From NCBI GenBank assembly GCA_944326305.1, contig CALVDL010000017.1:1-64000 (forward strand): a stretch of DNA of 64,000 bases. Direction: 5' to 3'. The translations under genes and the position numbers were made by a program. The stretch is from an uncultured Bacteroidales bacterium (GTDB lineage: Bacteria > Bacteroidota > Bacteroidia > Bacteroidales > UBA932). The first letter of the stretch is position 1. Every line of letters starts with the position of its first letter. Positions 1 to 7,241 of this stretch are shown here, piece after piece. The notes beneath the pieces were generated by a model, which saw nothing but the letters and a program-made list of their open reading frames with translations, was not told where the DNA came from and did no database searches.

Positions 1-104
1 GTTCTACCGAACCTACTTTGTTTTAATTGTTAAACTTTTTAATAACTAGTCCGGAATTTTACCGGACACGAGTGATATTTGCCCTAATCAATAATCCGCA
101 CAAT

Positions 105-1112
105 ATGAAAAAGATAATGACCATGCTGGCAATCATTGCCGCTGTCCTGTCAATCTCGGCCTGCAAAAACCAGAACAGGAAACCCATTCTCCCGAGCATA
201 AGCGGAAAAGCCGGAGAGGTGCTTATTGTCATAAACAAAGAATACTGGGAAGGCGACACCGGCAACACCCTCAGGGAGTTGCTCGCCAGCGATTTCCCTT
301 ATCTGCCGCAGAGGGAGCCGCTATATACCCTCATCAATATCACACCGGGGGCATTTACAGACATCTTCCAGATTCACAGGAACATACTCATAGTGAACAT
401 CGACGGGAGCGTCACACAGCCCGGGGTGATTTACCGCAATGATGTCTGGGCCAGCCCGCAGTGCGTCATCGGCGTAAACGCACCTGACGTGGAGACCGCA
501 TGCCAGCTGATAGAGGACAACGGGGAGAAACTGCTGACCACACTCGAGCAGGCGGAAAGGGACAGGGTGGTAGCCAACTCGGTGCGGTATGAAGAAGTCA
601 CGCTGAGGCCAGCCATGGCAGCCCTGACCGGAGGCATACTCCACTTCCCTGTCGGCTATTCCCTAAAGAAGCAGACGGACGACTTCCTGTGGATAAGCTA
701 CGACACACAGTACACCAACCAGAACTTCATCGTATTCAAATACCCTGCGACAGGAACCGAGGCGGACTTCTCTCTTGACACCCTGATGACCAGGAGCAAC
801 GAGGCCATGAAGGCCAATGTTCCAGGCATGTTCGAAAACACATACATGATTATAAGCAACGCCGTCACACCGGATGTGCAGTATCTCAAGTACCGTGGCC
901 GGGAATTCGCCCAGATGCGCGGGCTCTGGGAAGTCCACAAGGACTATATGGGCGGGCCTTTCGTATCGCACGCCTTCTACAGCCAGGACGGAAAGGAGAT
1001 CATAGTCATCGAGGCTTTCGTATATGCTCCGAAGTACGATAAACGCCACTACCTCAGGCAGGTGGAATCAATACTGTACTCTTTCGAATGGGCCTCTGAT
1101 GTGACAAAATAG
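105..1112 (+). CDS. DUF4837 family lipoprotein
   Basis: A 335-residue exported lipoprotein. The frame is open from base 27, but the ATG at 105 is the better start because it begins a typical lipoprotein signal: a lysine-containing n-region, a hydrophobic stretch and the lipobox ISAC with the acylated Cys at residue 20. The body (GEVLIVINKEYW near the start, then FQIHRNILIVNI) matches my memory of the DUF4837 family, which is common in Bacteroidota and has no established biochemical function. The tract is full length with no frameshift. It is not obviously in an operon with what follows, because a clear promoter for tRNA-Glu begins 20 bases after its stop. Family call is from recognition; function unknown. 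Confidence 0.75.
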   Translation: MKKIMTMLAIIAAVLSISACKNQNRKPILPSISGKAGEVLIVINKEYWEGDTGNTLRELLASDFPYLPQREPLYTLINITPGAFTDIFQIHRNILIVNIDGSVTQPGVIYRNDVWASPQCVIGVNAPDVETACQLIEDNGEKLLTTLEQAERDRVVANSVRYEEVTLRPAMAALTGGILHFPVGYSLKKQTDDFLWISYDTQYTNQNFIVFKYPATGTEADFSLDTLMTRSNEAMKANVPGMFENTYMIISNAVTPDVQYLKYRGREFAQMRGLWEVHKDYMGGPFVSHAFYSQDGKEIIVIEAFVYAPKYDKRHYLRQVESILYSFEWASDVTK

Positions 1113-1132
1113 GGAGGAATAACGAAAAATAT

Positions 1133-1163
1133 TTTGCACGATAAAAAATATTATATACCTTTG
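1133..1163 (+). promoter_or_regulatory. Promoter for tRNA-Glu and rpsT
   Basis: A textbook Bacteroidota sigma-A promoter: TTTG at 1133-1136, a 19-base spacer and TACCTTTG (TAnnTTTG) at 1156-1163. Transcription would start about 7 bases downstream, giving a short leader before the tRNA at 1194. It probably also drives rpsT, since no terminator separates the two. Confidence 0.8.
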
Positions 1164-1193
1164 CACTCCCTTTTAGGGGAAATGGAAATTTTC

Positions 1194-1265
1194 GGTGGGT
1201 TCGTATAACGGTTAGTACTCAAGATTTTCATTCTTGCAATAGGGGTTCGATTCCCCTACCCACTA
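1194..1265 (+). tRNA. tRNA-Glu (anticodon TTC)
   Basis: Cloverleaf: acceptor GGTGGGT pairs with ACCCACT (closing G-U pair), the anticodon stem CAAGA/TCTTG encloses loop TTTTCAT with anticodon TTC, and the T arm is AGGGG-TTCGATT-CCCCT. The discriminator is A and CCA is not encoded. It lies 30 bases after a strong promoter and 23 bases before rpsT, so a joint transcript is likely. Confidence 0.95.
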
Positions 1266-1288
1266 CAAGAAATATAAAAAGATAAAAA

Positions 1289-1543
1289 ATGGCAAATCAC
1301 GCATCAGCAGACAAGCGTACTCGCCAAAGCGAAAGACGCAGATTGCATAATAAGTATTATGCAAAGACTACAAGGAACGCGATCCGCGCCCTGAGGAACA
1401 CTACAGACAAGAGCGAAGCACAGGCAAGTGCCCCTAAGGTATATGCCATGATCGACAAGCTCGCCAAGATCGGTGTAATCCACAAGAACAAGGCAGCCAA
1501 CCTCAAAAGCGGTATTGCTGTCTATATCAACAAACTTTCGTAA
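1289..1543 (+). CDS. rpsT: 30S ribosomal protein S20
   Basis: Ribosomal protein S20 (84 residues), a primary 16S rRNA binder of the small subunit body. The sequence is short, lysine/arginine/alanine rich and helical, with the typical opening [17 protein letters not shown] and the family pattern [17 protein letters not shown]-like end (here KAANLKSGI). Length is normal for the family. It follows tRNA-Glu by 23 bases and is followed by a strong hairpin terminator, so the tRNA and rpsT are probably one transcript from the promoter at 1133. Confidence 0.97.
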   Translation: MANHASADKRTRQSERRRLHNKYYAKTTRNAIRALRNTTDKSEAQASAPKVYAMIDKLAKIGVIHKNKAANLKSGIAVYINKLS

Positions 1544-1578
1544 AGGAAGCAGCCTTTTAAAGGTTTTCTTATAGCTGG

Positions 1579-1618
1579 AGAAGCTGACACAACTTCCATG
1601 TGCAGCTTCTTTGTTTTT
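1579..1618 (+). terminator. Rho-independent terminator after rpsT
   Basis: AGAAGCTG (1579-1586) pairs with CAGCTTCT (1603-1610). The stem is extended inward by CACA/TGTG with a one-base bulge, and TTGTTTTT follows. Position directly after rpsT fits termination of the tRNA-Glu/rpsT transcript. Confidence 0.85.
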
Positions 1619-1621
1619 AAA

Positions 1622-1731
1622 GTTTTTTTGCCGAGAACAAGGAAGGCAAGCGAGGAAGACGGGAGTTTACTCTCGTAAACGACCAATGACGAGCGAAGAC
1701 TGACGAAGTTATCGGCAAAAAGAAACGAAAA
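1622..1731. repeat. Intergenic imperfect inverted-repeat element
   Basis: About 110 bases with terminal inverted repeats TTTTTGCCGA (near 1624) and TCGGCAAAAA (near 1722), and a perfect central hairpin GTTTAC-TCTC-GTAAAC. The arms are otherwise only partly complementary. It has no reading frame of its own and lies between the rpsT terminator and tRNA-Pro. It resembles the structured intergenic repeats that recur in Bacteroidales genomes, but copy number cannot be judged from this window. Confidence 0.5.
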
Positions 1732-1733
1732 AT

Positions 1734-1806
1734 CGGGATGTAGCGCAGTTGGTAGCGCACTACGTTCGGGACGTAGGGGTCGGGCGTTCGAGTCGCCTCA
1801 TCCCGA
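1734..1806 (+). tRNA. tRNA-Pro (anticodon CGG)
   Basis: Acceptor CGGGATG pairs with CATCCCG. The anticodon stem CTACG/CGTAG encloses TTCGGGA, giving anticodon CGG (reads CCG). The T loop is TTCGAGT, the discriminator is A, and CCA is not encoded. A strong terminator follows at once. Confidence 0.95.
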
Positions 1807-1809
1807 CAG

Positions 1810-1842
1810 AGCCGGAAGCAGAAAACCTGCCTCCGGCTTTTT
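1810..1842 (+). terminator. Terminator after tRNA-Pro
   Basis: AGCCGGAAGCAG (1810-1821) pairs with CTGCCTCCGGCT (1827-1838) with one mismatch. The loop is 5 bases and the stem is followed by a T run. Confidence 0.9.
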
Positions 1843-1901
1843 CCTTATGGCAAATTCCGGCCAGACACATAAACTGTTTTCGAAAAAAATATAACAGATT
1901 T

Positions 1902-1932
1902 TCCTGTTTCTGTCAAAAAAAATGTAAATTTG
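1902..1932 (+). promoter_or_regulatory. Probable promoter of the oxidoreductase operon
   Basis: TAAATTTG at 1925-1932 is a perfect Bacteroidota -7 box (TAnnTTTG). The -33 region is weaker (TTTC/TCCTG around 1902-1910 instead of TTTG). It lies 48 bases before the start of the first operon gene. Confidence 0.6.
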
Positions 1933-1979
1933 GGACGCTTCAGACGAAGCAGGATCAAATTTGCTTAATTTTTAACAGG

Positions 1980-2198
1980 ATGGCATTTAAAGGAATCATT
2001 GAAGTAGACACACAGAAGTGCAAAGGCTGCTCAGTGTGTATAGCCAACTGTCCGACCCAGAGCATACAGCTTTCTAAGATGGTCAACAGTAAGGGATATC
2101 ATTATGCCGAAATGGCCGGGGAAGGCTGCATAGGCTGCGCAAATTGTGCGGCAGTCTGCCCGGATTCGGTAATTACCGTTTACAGAGTAAAAATATAA
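1980..2198 (+). CDS. 2-oxoacid:ferredoxin oxidoreductase, ferredoxin-like delta subunit
   Basis: A 72-residue 2[4Fe-4S] ferredoxin-type subunit that passes electrons from the catalytic subunits to free ferredoxin. Two cluster motifs are visible: C14-x2-C17-x2-C20-x3-C24-P and C50-x2-C53-x2-C56-x3-C60-P. The frame is open upstream through tRNA-Pro, but the ATG at 1980 gives the family-like start MAFKGIIEVD and follows the promoter. It is the first gene of a four-gene delta-alpha-beta-gamma operon, with only 4 bases before the alpha subunit. The exact substrate (2-oxoglutarate or branched-chain 2-oxoacids) is not decided by this subunit. Confidence 0.88.
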   Translation: MAFKGIIEVDTQKCKGCSVCIANCPTQSIQLSKMVNSKGYHYAEMAGEGCIGCANCAAVCPDSVITVYRVKI

Positions 2199-2202
2199 GG
2201 AT

Positions 2203-3285
2203 ATGGCAGAGAAGATTTTGATGAAAGGAAACGAAGCGATTGCCATATCGGCAATCCGCAACGGTGTCGACGGGTACTTCGGCTACCCTATCACTCCCCA
2301 GTCCGAGGTGATGGAGACCCTCATGAAAGAAAAGCCGTGGGAGACAACCGGAATGGTAGTCCTCCAGGCAGAAAGCGAAACATCCTCCATCAACATGGTA
2401 TACGGAGGAGCCAGCTGCGGCAAAAAAGTAATGACCTCATCCAGCAGCCCGGGCGTCAGCCTCATGTGCGAAGGCATAAGCTACATGGCAGGAGCCGAAC
2501 TCCCATGCGTTATCGTGGATGTGATGAGGGGAGGCCCCGGACTCGGGACCATCCAGCCGAGCCAGAGCGACTACAACCAGATTGTCAAAGGCGGCGGGCA
2601 CGGAGACTACCACAACATCGTCATCGCACCGGCATCCGCACAGGACATGTACGACTTCATCGACTGGGGTTTCGAGCTGGCATTCAAATACCGCAACCCG
2701 GTAGTAGTCCTCGCGGACGGCATCATTGGCCAGATGATGGAAAAAGTGGAGCTCCACCCGATGAAACCTCGCAGGACAGACGAGGAAATCCTTCAGGCGG
2801 CACCATGGGCAACAACAGGCAAACCGGCCACACGCTCAAGGAACATCATCACATCTCTGTCCCTTGACGCCGACATCCAGGAAGAATTCAACAGGAAGCT
2901 CAAGCACAAATACCAGCTCATCGAAGATACCGAAGTCAAATACAGCGAATACATGTGCGATGACGCAGAGTATGTATTCGTGGCGTTCGGGTGCTCTTCC
3001 CGCATCTGCGAAGCCGTCGTTGACGAGCTCAGGGCAGAAGGCATCAAGGCAGGGCTGCTCCGTCCGATTACCCTGTACCCTTTCCTGGCAAAAGAGATAG
3101 CACGTTTAGGCAGGCAGGCCAGAAGCATGATGAGCGTCGAGCTCAACCTCGGCCAGATGGTGGATGACGTGCGTCTGGCGGTATCCGGCTCATGTCCGGT
3201 GTATTTCTACGGAAGACAGGGAGGGAACATATTCACCCCAGAGGAGATTGTCAGGGAGTTCAAGAAAGCCAACTCGCTGGAATAG
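2203..3285 (+). CDS. 2-oxoacid:ferredoxin oxidoreductase alpha subunit (KorA/VorB type)
   Basis: Alpha subunit (360 residues) of a CoA-dependent 2-oxoacid:ferredoxin oxidoreductase, which oxidatively decarboxylates a 2-oxoacid to an acyl-CoA and reduces ferredoxin. The opening KGNEAIAISAIRNGVDGYFGYPITPQSE is the family's pyrimidine-binding domain start with the YPITPxSE motif. Length fits KorA/VorB chains rather than the fused single-chain pyruvate enzyme. ATG at 2203 follows the delta-subunit stop by 4 bases, implying coupled translation. Homologues in Bacteroides are commonly labelled VorB (branched-chain 2-oxoacids) or KorA (2-oxoglutarate); the sequence alone does not let me choose. Confidence 0.9.
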   Translation: MAEKILMKGNEAIAISAIRNGVDGYFGYPITPQSEVMETLMKEKPWETTGMVVLQAESETSSINMVYGGASCGKKVMTSSSSPGVSLMCEGISYMAGAELPCVIVDVMRGGPGLGTIQPSQSDYNQIVKGGGHGDYHNIVIAPASAQDMYDFIDWGFELAFKYRNPVVVLADGIIGQMMEKVELHPMKPRRTDEEILQAAPWATTGKPATRSRNIITSLSLDADIQEEFNRKLKHKYQLIEDTEVKYSEYMCDDAEYVFVAFGCSSRICEAVVDELRAEGIKAGLLRPITLYPFLAKEIARLGRQARSMMSVELNLGQMVDDVRLAVSGSCPVYFYGRQGGNIFTPEEIVREFKKANSLE

Positions 3286-3324
3286 CCAGTCCCGGAGTAG
3301 ATTAACAAATTAGCTTAGAAGAAA

Positions 3325-4104
3325 ATGAGTATCAGCATAGAAGAAATCAAAAAGCCGGAAAACATTATCTACAGGAAACCGGCTCTGCTCACAGACACCG
3401 TGATGCACTACTGCCCGGGCTGCTCCCATGGCACAGTGCACAAGATAATAGCTGAAGTAATCGGAGAGATGGGCATCCAGGACCAGACCATAGGCGTATG
3501 CCCGGTCGGCTGTTCCGTCTTTGCCTACAACTATATCGACATAGACTGGCAGGAGGCCGCACACGGACGGGCTCCGGCCCTGGCCACCGCCACCAAGAGA
3601 CTCTGCCCTGACAAATATGTGTTCACATACCAGGGTGACGGAGACCTTGCGTCTATAGGTACAGCCGAAATCATCCATGCCTGCGGACGCGGCGAAAATA
3701 TCGTCGTAATCTTCATCAACAACGGCATATACGGCATGACCGGAGGCCAGATGGCACCTACGACCCTCATCGGAATGAAGACATCGACCACCCCTTACGG
3801 GCGCGACCCGAAGCTGAACGGATTCCCGCTGGTGATAGCTGACATGCTGGCGCATCTCGACGGCACGGCATATATCACCAGGCAGTCAGTACATACGGCA
3901 CCGGCAGTGCGGAAAGCCAAGGCAGCCATACGCAAAGCGTTCGAATACAGCCAGAAAGGGATAGGACTCTCATTCGTTGAGATCGTCTCCACATGCAACT
4001 CCGGATGGAAGATGACCCCTGTAGACGCGAACAAATGGATGGTGGAGCACATGTTCGAGAAATACCCTGTCGGAGACATAAAGGATGTCCTGGCAGCCAA
4101 ATAA
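3325..4104 (+). CDS. 2-oxoacid:ferredoxin oxidoreductase beta subunit (TPP binding)
   Basis: Beta subunit (259 residues), which carries thiamine diphosphate and normally a [4Fe-4S] cluster. Visible signatures: CPGCSHG near the N-terminus and CPVGC as cluster ligands, the TPP/Mg motif GDGDLASIG continuing to FINNGIYGMTGGQ, and the PTT segment that follows in this family. It lies 39 bases after the alpha subunit and 91 before gamma, in the same direction. Together the four genes are a complete enzyme, probably used in amino-acid fermentation or in reductive formation of 2-oxoacids. Confidence 0.9.
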   Translation: MSISIEEIKKPENIIYRKPALLTDTVMHYCPGCSHGTVHKIIAEVIGEMGIQDQTIGVCPVGCSVFAYNYIDIDWQEAAHGRAPALATATKRLCPDKYVFTYQGDGDLASIGTAEIIHACGRGENIVVIFINNGIYGMTGGQMAPTTLIGMKTSTTPYGRDPKLNGFPLVIADMLAHLDGTAYITRQSVHTAPAVRKAKAAIRKAFEYSQKGIGLSFVEIVSTCNSGWKMTPVDANKWMVEHMFEKYPVGDIKDVLAAK

Positions 4105-4195
4105 GGAACGGAGGCCGCAAGGCCCGGACCCGCGTCTTCATAGCGGGAAAGTCCCTTTTGACGATATAAAAGCACTATATTAAACGATATTCCAG

Positions 4196-4732
4196 ATGAA
4201 AGAAGAAATAATCATAGCAGGATTCGGGGGGCAGGGAGTCCTTTCCATGGGGAAGATCCTGGCATACTCCGCTATCATGCAGGACATGGAAGTCACATGG
4301 ATGCCTTCCTACGGCCCGGAAATGAGAGGTGGCACTGCCAATGTCTGCGTCATCCTGAGCGACAGGAAGATAGGCTCCCCTATTGTAACGAAATACGATA
4401 CGGTCATAGCGCTCAACCAGCAGTCGCTCGACAAGTTCGAAAAAACGGTAAAGCCGGGTGGGCTCCTCCTGTATGACCCGAACGGAATCACACGCGCCCC
4501 GGAGCGGACAGACATAGACATCCACAGGATTGACGCTATCGAAGTGGCCGCAAAGCTCGGCAACTCGAAAGTCTACAACATGGCCGTCCTCGGTGCCTTC
4601 CTCAAGCTGCGCCCGGTGGTGGACATGGAGAACGTAGACAAAGGGCTCGCAAAATCCATCCCGGCACGCTACGGCAACCTCATTCCTATGAACAAGGCCG
4701 CCATAGAGGAAGGGATGGAGGCTGTAGAGTAA
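4196..4732 (+). CDS. 2-oxoacid:ferredoxin oxidoreductase gamma subunit
   Basis: Gamma subunit (178 residues) of the same enzyme, catalytic domain of the pyruvate/ketoisovalerate ferredoxin oxidoreductase family that helps bind CoA. It opens with the glycine-rich IIAGFGGQGVLSMGK and has the typical SYGPEMRGGTANVCVILS segment. ATG at 4196 is the first in frame. It ends the operon. No clear hairpin terminator was seen after it; the next promoter starts 30 bases on. Confidence 0.9.
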   Translation: MKEEIIIAGFGGQGVLSMGKILAYSAIMQDMEVTWMPSYGPEMRGGTANVCVILSDRKIGSPIVTKYDTVIALNQQSLDKFEKTVKPGGLLLYDPNGITRAPERTDIDIHRIDAIEVAAKLGNSKVYNMAVLGAFLKLRPVVDMENVDKGLAKSIPARYGNLIPMNKAAIEEGMEAVE

Positions 4733-4761
4733 ATTTGAGTACAGATTTACAGTGCTGCGAT

Positions 4762-4792
4762 TTTGATTTGTCCGGGAAAAAACTTATCTTCG
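4762..4792 (+). promoter_or_regulatory. Promoter of the coiled-coil gene and zapA
   Basis: TTTG at 4762-4765, a 19-base spacer and TATCTTCG at 4785-4792, one mismatch from TAnnTTTG. It lies 30 bases before the start of the 90-residue coiled-coil gene. Confidence 0.65.
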
Positions 4793-4821
4793 CGGTGTAA
4801 GTTTCAAAACTGCCGGAATGC

Positions 4822-5094
4822 ATGCTCGAGAATATCAGAAAAGATATCGAACGGCTGGTAGCCGCATATGAAGCGGAAAAGGAGCTGAGGATGAATCTTG
4901 AAGAAGAGCTCAGGCACTGCAAGGCGGAGAACGGGGCTTACAGGAAGCAGATCGCAGAACTATACAGACTGACAGATAACTTGAAACTGAAAAACACCCT
5001 CCTCGGGGCATCCGGCGATGCAGACGAGGCCCGGAGCAGGATTGACAGGATGATTAAAGATATCGACAGATGCATCTCATTGATGGAGAAGTAG
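4822..5094 (+). CDS. Small coiled-coil protein upstream of zapA
   Basis: A 90-residue soluble protein with no signal peptide, almost wholly alpha-helical: heptad-like leucine/isoleucine spacing through LENIRKDIERLVAAYEAEK and LEEELRHCKAENGAYRKQI predicts a long coiled coil. It ends 4 bases before zapA and shares its promoter, so the two are very likely co-expressed. Size, charge and architecture recall ZapB-like division proteins that partner with ZapA, but I see no specific sequence match, so that role is an inference from context. A second ATG at 4818 is in another frame and was not used. Confidence 0.7.
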   Translation: MLENIRKDIERLVAAYEAEKELRMNLEEELRHCKAENGAYRKQIAELYRLTDNLKLKNTLLGASGDADEARSRIDRMIKDIDRCISLMEK

Positions 5095-5098
5095 TTGA

Positions 5099-5380
5099 AT
5101 GAAAAGGACCATAACAGTTCCCACATTGGGAGGAATCTACAAGTTCACTGCCAACTCTCCTGAAGATGAGGAGATAATACGTAAAGTAGCCAAGGCTGTA
5201 AACAGCAAGGCGGAAGGGCTGCAGAAGATGTATCCCTGGAAGAATGAAGCAGAGATAAGCCGCATGATTGCGCTGAACGAGGGCATAAAGGCGGCACGCC
5301 TGCAGAAACAGCTGGAAGATATCGGTGCCGAAGCGGGTGTGTTGGAGAAAGAACTTGAGAGTTATCTTGACAATATTTGA
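5099..5380 (+). CDS. zapA: Cell division protein ZapA
   Basis: ZapA (93 residues) is a cytoplasmic protein that binds FtsZ and bundles its filaments at the division ring. The N-terminal beta-rich part (RTITVPTLGGIYKFTANSPEDEEIIRKVAKAVN) matches the short globular head, followed by a helix with alternating hydrophobic residues forming the dimerizing coiled coil. Length is in the normal range. It is preceded by a coiled-coil gene 4 bases upstream. It is followed after 6 bases by the likely 6S RNA, the same zapA-6S order known from other bacteria. Confidence 0.85.
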   Translation: MKRTITVPTLGGIYKFTANSPEDEEIIRKVAKAVNSKAEGLQKMYPWKNEAEISRMIALNEGIKAARLQKQLEDIGAEAGVLEKELESYLDNI

Positions 5381-5386
5381 AAATAT

Positions 5387-5578
5387 AGCCGTTAGTTACT
5401 TATTTTGCTGAAATCATCAATTTATTTTAAGTAACCGAGTGTACTCGAATGGCGATGACGGACCTATTTTACCCTTACGGGGATTCCGCTTTGCGGGACG
5501 GAGGATGTCAAAACCAACTTTTCGGAGCTCAAATCTTATTTATTTAAGATTTCCTGAAAATCTGGCTAACGGCTTTTT
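5387..5578 (+). ncRNA. ssrS: Probable 6S RNA (SsrS) / Bacteroidales-1-type RNA
   Basis: A roughly 190-base stretch without a gene whose ends pair: AGCCGTTAG (5387-5395) with CTAACGGCT (5566-5574), followed by a T run. This is the closed-rod outline with built-in terminator expected of 6S RNA. Internal helices are visible, for example GTTACTTA with TAAGTAAC and AATCTTA with TAAGATT near the 3' end. The location directly after zapA matches 6S synteny in other phyla. 6S RNA binds housekeeping RNA polymerase and mimics an open promoter. The assignment rests on position and folding by eye, not on a covariance search. Confidence 0.65.
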
Positions 5579-5597
5579 AATATTCAATGTTTAATCT

Positions 5598-5632
5598 GGC
5601 CGGTCAGCTTCAATGCTGTCCGGCCTTTTATT
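5598..5632 (+). terminator. Strong terminator between 6S candidate and rny
   Basis: GGCCGG-t-CAGC (5598-5608) pairs with GCTG-t-CCGGCC (5615-5625) around a 6-base loop, followed by TTTTATT. It separates the zapA/6S region from rny. Confidence 0.88.
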
Positions 5633-5684
5633 GTGCCCAAGACAGAGAACGGAACTGTTGATTATTAATTATATATAAAAAACT

Positions 5685-7226
5685 ATGAGTATTTTATTCT
5701 ATTTTCTCACGGCTTTCTTAGGGGCGATAATTGCTCTGGGTACATATATATATGTCCGAAAACTTACGCTCAACGGGCGCAAAGAGGAAATTATCCAGAA
5801 GGCCGAGGTAGAGGCCGAGAAAATCAAGTCCGAAAAGATCCTTCAGGCGAAAGAGAAGTTTATCCAGCTCAAAAGCGAGCACGAACAGTATATCAACGAG
5901 AAGAACAGCCAGATACGCGAGATTGAAAGCAGGCTGAAGCAGAAGGAGAACACACTGAACCAGCAGAACGCCGAACTCTCCAGAAAGAACAAGGATGCAG
6001 AGGCAATCAGGGAGAACCTGAAGAACCAGATGGAGATAGTGAACCGCAAATCAGAAGAATACGACAGGCTCCGCAACCAGGCCATCCAGCAGATAGAAAA
6101 TATCGCCGGCATGACGGCCAACGAGGCGAAAAACCAGCTGATGGAAAACATGAAAGCCGAGGCGAGATCCCAGGCGCAGTCATACATCAACGACGCGATG
6201 GACGAAGCCAGGCTCACTGCCAGCAAAGAGGCGAAACGAATCATCATCAATACAATCCAGAGAACAGCCACCGAGACCGCCATTGAAAATGCAGTGACGG
6301 TGTTCAATATCGAGAGCGACGAGATCAAGGGCCGCATCATCGGACGTGAAGGACGTAACATACGCGCACTCGAGGCTGCGACCGGAGTAGAAATCGTAGT
6401 TGATGACACTCCGGAAGCCATACTGCTGTCAGCATTCGACCCTGTCAGGAGGGAAGTCGCCAGGCTTGCGCTCCACCAGCTGGTGATAGACGGAAGGATA
6501 CATCCGGCCCGCATCGAAGAAGTCGTTGCCAAGGTACAGAAGCAGCTCGAGGACGAAATCATGGAGACGGGAAAGAGGACCTGCATCGACCTCGGCATAC
6601 ACGGGATGCACATAGAGCTTGTAAAGCTGATAGGACGAATGAAATACCGTTCATCATACGGGCAGAACCTTCTCCAGCACTCACGCGAAGTGGCGAACAT
6701 CTGTGCCACGATGGCTTCAGAGCTCGGGCTCAACCCGAAGATAGCAAAGCGTGCCGGGCTGCTGCATGACATCGGCAAGGTATCCGACGAGGATCCGGAG
6801 CTTCCACACGCAATCCTCGGAATGAAGCTGGCAGAGAAATACAAAGAGAAACCGGAGGTATGCAACGCCATCGGTGCACACCATGAAGAAATCGAAATGA
6901 CCTCAATCATCTCCCCTATCGTCATGGTAGGCGACGCAATATCAGGGGCACGTCCGGGTGCACGCCGCGAGGTGATAGAATCATACATCAAGAGGCTAAA
7001 GGACATGGAGAACATCGCCCAGTCCTACGCCGGTGTCACCAAGACATACGCCATCCAGGCCGGAAGGGAGCTGCGGGTGATTGTAGGGGCGAACCAGGTA
7101 AGCGACAGCGATGCGGAAACACTGTCAAGGGATATAGCCAAGAAAATCCAGGAGGAGATGGTATATCCGGGACAGGTAAAGATTACAGTGATACGCGAAA
7201 CAAGATCAGTTGCGTTTGCAAAATAA
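5685..7226 (+). CDS. rny: Ribonuclease Y
   Basis: RNase Y (513 residues), a membrane-anchored endoribonuclease that starts mRNA decay. Order of parts: N-terminal transmembrane helix (about residues 3-24), a long charged coiled coil (about 30-200), a KH RNA-binding domain with [15 protein letters not shown], and an HD domain with the metal-binding LLHDIGK followed by GAHHEE. Length is normal for the family (about 510-520). ATG at 5685 gives the expected membrane anchor. It is 15 bases upstream of the DsbD-like gene, so the two may share a transcript. Confidence 0.96.
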   Translation: MSILFYFLTAFLGAIIALGTYIYVRKLTLNGRKEEIIQKAEVEAEKIKSEKILQAKEKFIQLKSEHEQYINEKNSQIREIESRLKQKENTLNQQNAELSRKNKDAEAIRENLKNQMEIVNRKSEEYDRLRNQAIQQIENIAGMTANEAKNQLMENMKAEARSQAQSYINDAMDEARLTASKEAKRIIINTIQRTATETAIENAVTVFNIESDEIKGRIIGREGRNIRALEAATGVEIVVDDTPEAILLSAFDPVRREVARLALHQLVIDGRIHPARIEEVVAKVQKQLEDEIMETGKRTCIDLGIHGMHIELVKLIGRMKYRSSYGQNLLQHSREVANICATMASELGLNPKIAKRAGLLHDIGKVSDEDPELPHAILGMKLAEKYKEKPEVCNAIGAHHEEIEMTSIISPIVMVGDAISGARPGARREVIESYIKRLKDMENIAQSYAGVTKTYAIQAGRELRVIVGANQVSDSDAETLSRDIAKKIQEEMVYPGQVKITVIRETRSVAFAK

Positions 7227-7241
7227 GCGTTATCCCCAACC

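Noticed and set aside
5843-7015. A 390-codon open frame on the - strand
   Set aside because: Antisense to rny. The Ser/Ile/Met/Phe-rich translation is a mirror of the rny coiled coil.
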